Assembly: GCA_938008005.1 (NCBI GenBank)
Contig: CALLLZ010000271.1
Span: forward strand, 1-6,046
DNA: 6,046 nucleotides
From: an uncultured Marinicella sp.
Lineage (GTDB): Bacteria; Pseudomonadota; Gammaproteobacteria; Xanthomonadales; Marinicellaceae
Direction of reading: 5' to 3'
Shown: piece by piece, positions 5,451-6,046 of the stretch
Layout of the letters: each line of letters begins with the position of its first letter
Position numbering within the stretch: the stretch's first letter is position 1
Program-made: the position numbers and the translations under genes
Notes under the pieces: model-generated
Seen by the model: only the letters and a program-made list of their open reading frames with translations
Database searches by the model: none
What the model was told of the DNA's origin: nothing

Positions 5451-6046
5451 ATGAATTCAACACCCATTCAATCAACCATCATGACTTTACTGTTGTTGTT
5501 TTCGATGGTGTGCCAAGCCCAAAAAAGTTTTGATGACAACCGACCTAATGGCATCAGCAATGACAAGTGGTCGAATTTAAAAGCAATCGTTCAGGAATCC
5601 TTATTGTTACCCTCATCCGATGGCTTAAGTGGCCCAAACAGTCTTTTGGGAACAAGTGTCTCTGTAGAAGGCGACAGGGCTTTGGTGGGCGCGCCAGGCA
5701 CAGCTGGATCCGGAGCAGTTTATGTGCTTGATTTCGATGGTAAAAGTTGGCTAGAAACCGCTGTCTTGACACCCTCTGATGGGTTAACAAATAATAATTT
5801 TGGTATTTCAGTGAGTTTATCTGGCAACCGAGCTTTGGTAGGAACGAGATTCCAAGACCCTGATGGTTTCCTTAGTCAAATAGGCTCAGCTTATGTATTT
5901 GAACTAGTAGGAACGAGTTGGGTTGAAACGACAAAACTCACTGCAGCCGATGGTGCTCTGAACGATCAATTCGGTTTATCGGTCAGTCTTTCAAATAATA
6001 GGGCTTTAATCGGTCGCGAAGGCTCAGCTTATGTCTTTGATTTAAC
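5451..6046 (+). CDS. Secreted FG-GAP repeat protein, 3' end beyond window
   Basis: An open frame of 198 codons runs to the right edge. AGGGG (5439-5443) lies seven bases before the ATG. A Sec signal peptide is evident (hydrophobic 10-20, CQA-Q cleavage after residue 23). The mature chain is built of FG-GAP, integrin-alpha-type beta-propeller repeats: residues 67-117, 118-174 and 175 onward. Each has the pattern F/LGxSVSLSGNRALVG, then SAYVFEL, SWVETxKL and xASDGxxNDQF. Such proteins are exported or surface-attached and usually serve in adhesion or binding, without catalytic residues; the ligand is unknown. The canonical calcium loop DxDxDG is not obvious in the visible repeats, and the third repeat has a much shorter loop (ALIGREGSAYVF). 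A C-terminal sorting domain may follow outside the window. It stands alone, about 900 bases from queE, with its own promoter. Confidence 0.88.
   Translation, partial: MNSTPIQSTIMTLLLLFSMVCQAQKSFDDNRPNGISNDKWSNLKAIVQESLLLPSSDGLSGPNSLLGTSVSVEGDRALVGAPGTAGSGAVYVLDFDGKSWLETAVLTPSDGLTNNNFGISVSLSGNRALVGTRFQDPDGFLSQIGSAYVFELVGTSWVETTKLTAADGALNDQFGLSVSLSNNRALIGREGSAYVFDL

Noticed and set aside
5554..5790. 78-codon minus-strand frame inside the FG-GAP gene
   Set aside because: It is the antisense shadow of a clear repeat-protein coding region and has no start signals.

Overview
The window looks like chromosomal DNA of an AT-rich gammaproteobacterium. The firmest anchor is the gene order pal - cpoB (ybgF) - queE on the plus strand, which is typical of Gammaproteobacteria. 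A secreted FG-GAP repeat protein, a secreted lipase-like hydrolase and a DUF4785-like protein would suit a marine, Marinicella-like or other Lysobacterales-type organism. That assignment is inference from gene style, not a database match.

Left part (1-2120, minus strand): a two-gene exported operon. The first gene (1113-1967) encodes a signal-peptide-bearing alpha/beta hydrolase with a Ser-Asp-His lipase layout. It is followed 16 bases later by a DUF4785-like secreted protein (1096 to beyond the left edge). A good sigma70-type promoter precedes the pair. Its -35 box lies inside a 9+4+9 palindrome with the core CAAAC-N4-GTTTG, the form known for PsrA, a TetR-family fatty-acid-responsive repressor. 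Upstream of that are two and a half copies of an 11-bp direct repeat. The inferred picture is a lipase operon controlled by a fatty-acid signal.

Middle part (2330-4541, plus strand): Pal lipoprotein, CpoB/YbgF and QueE. The usual upstream tolQRAB genes are not here; pal instead starts after a divergent intergenic region. A strong intrinsic terminator sits between pal and cpoB. Pal and CpoB act in the Tol-Pal envelope constriction and peptidoglycan coordination system. QueE makes 7-carboxy-7-deazaguanine for queuosine and is a positional rather than functional partner.

Right part (4542-6046): a 909-base stretch with no convincing gene but rich in repeats. It holds a 135-bp element bounded by 23-bp inverted repeats (MITE- or REP-doublet-like), whose right arm also looks like the queE terminator. 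It also has a 10-bp tandem repeat, a 17-bp direct repeat of the dispersed GGAATGACG type, and a short possible coding remnant. An extended -10 promoter then precedes a secreted FG-GAP repeat protein that runs off the right edge.
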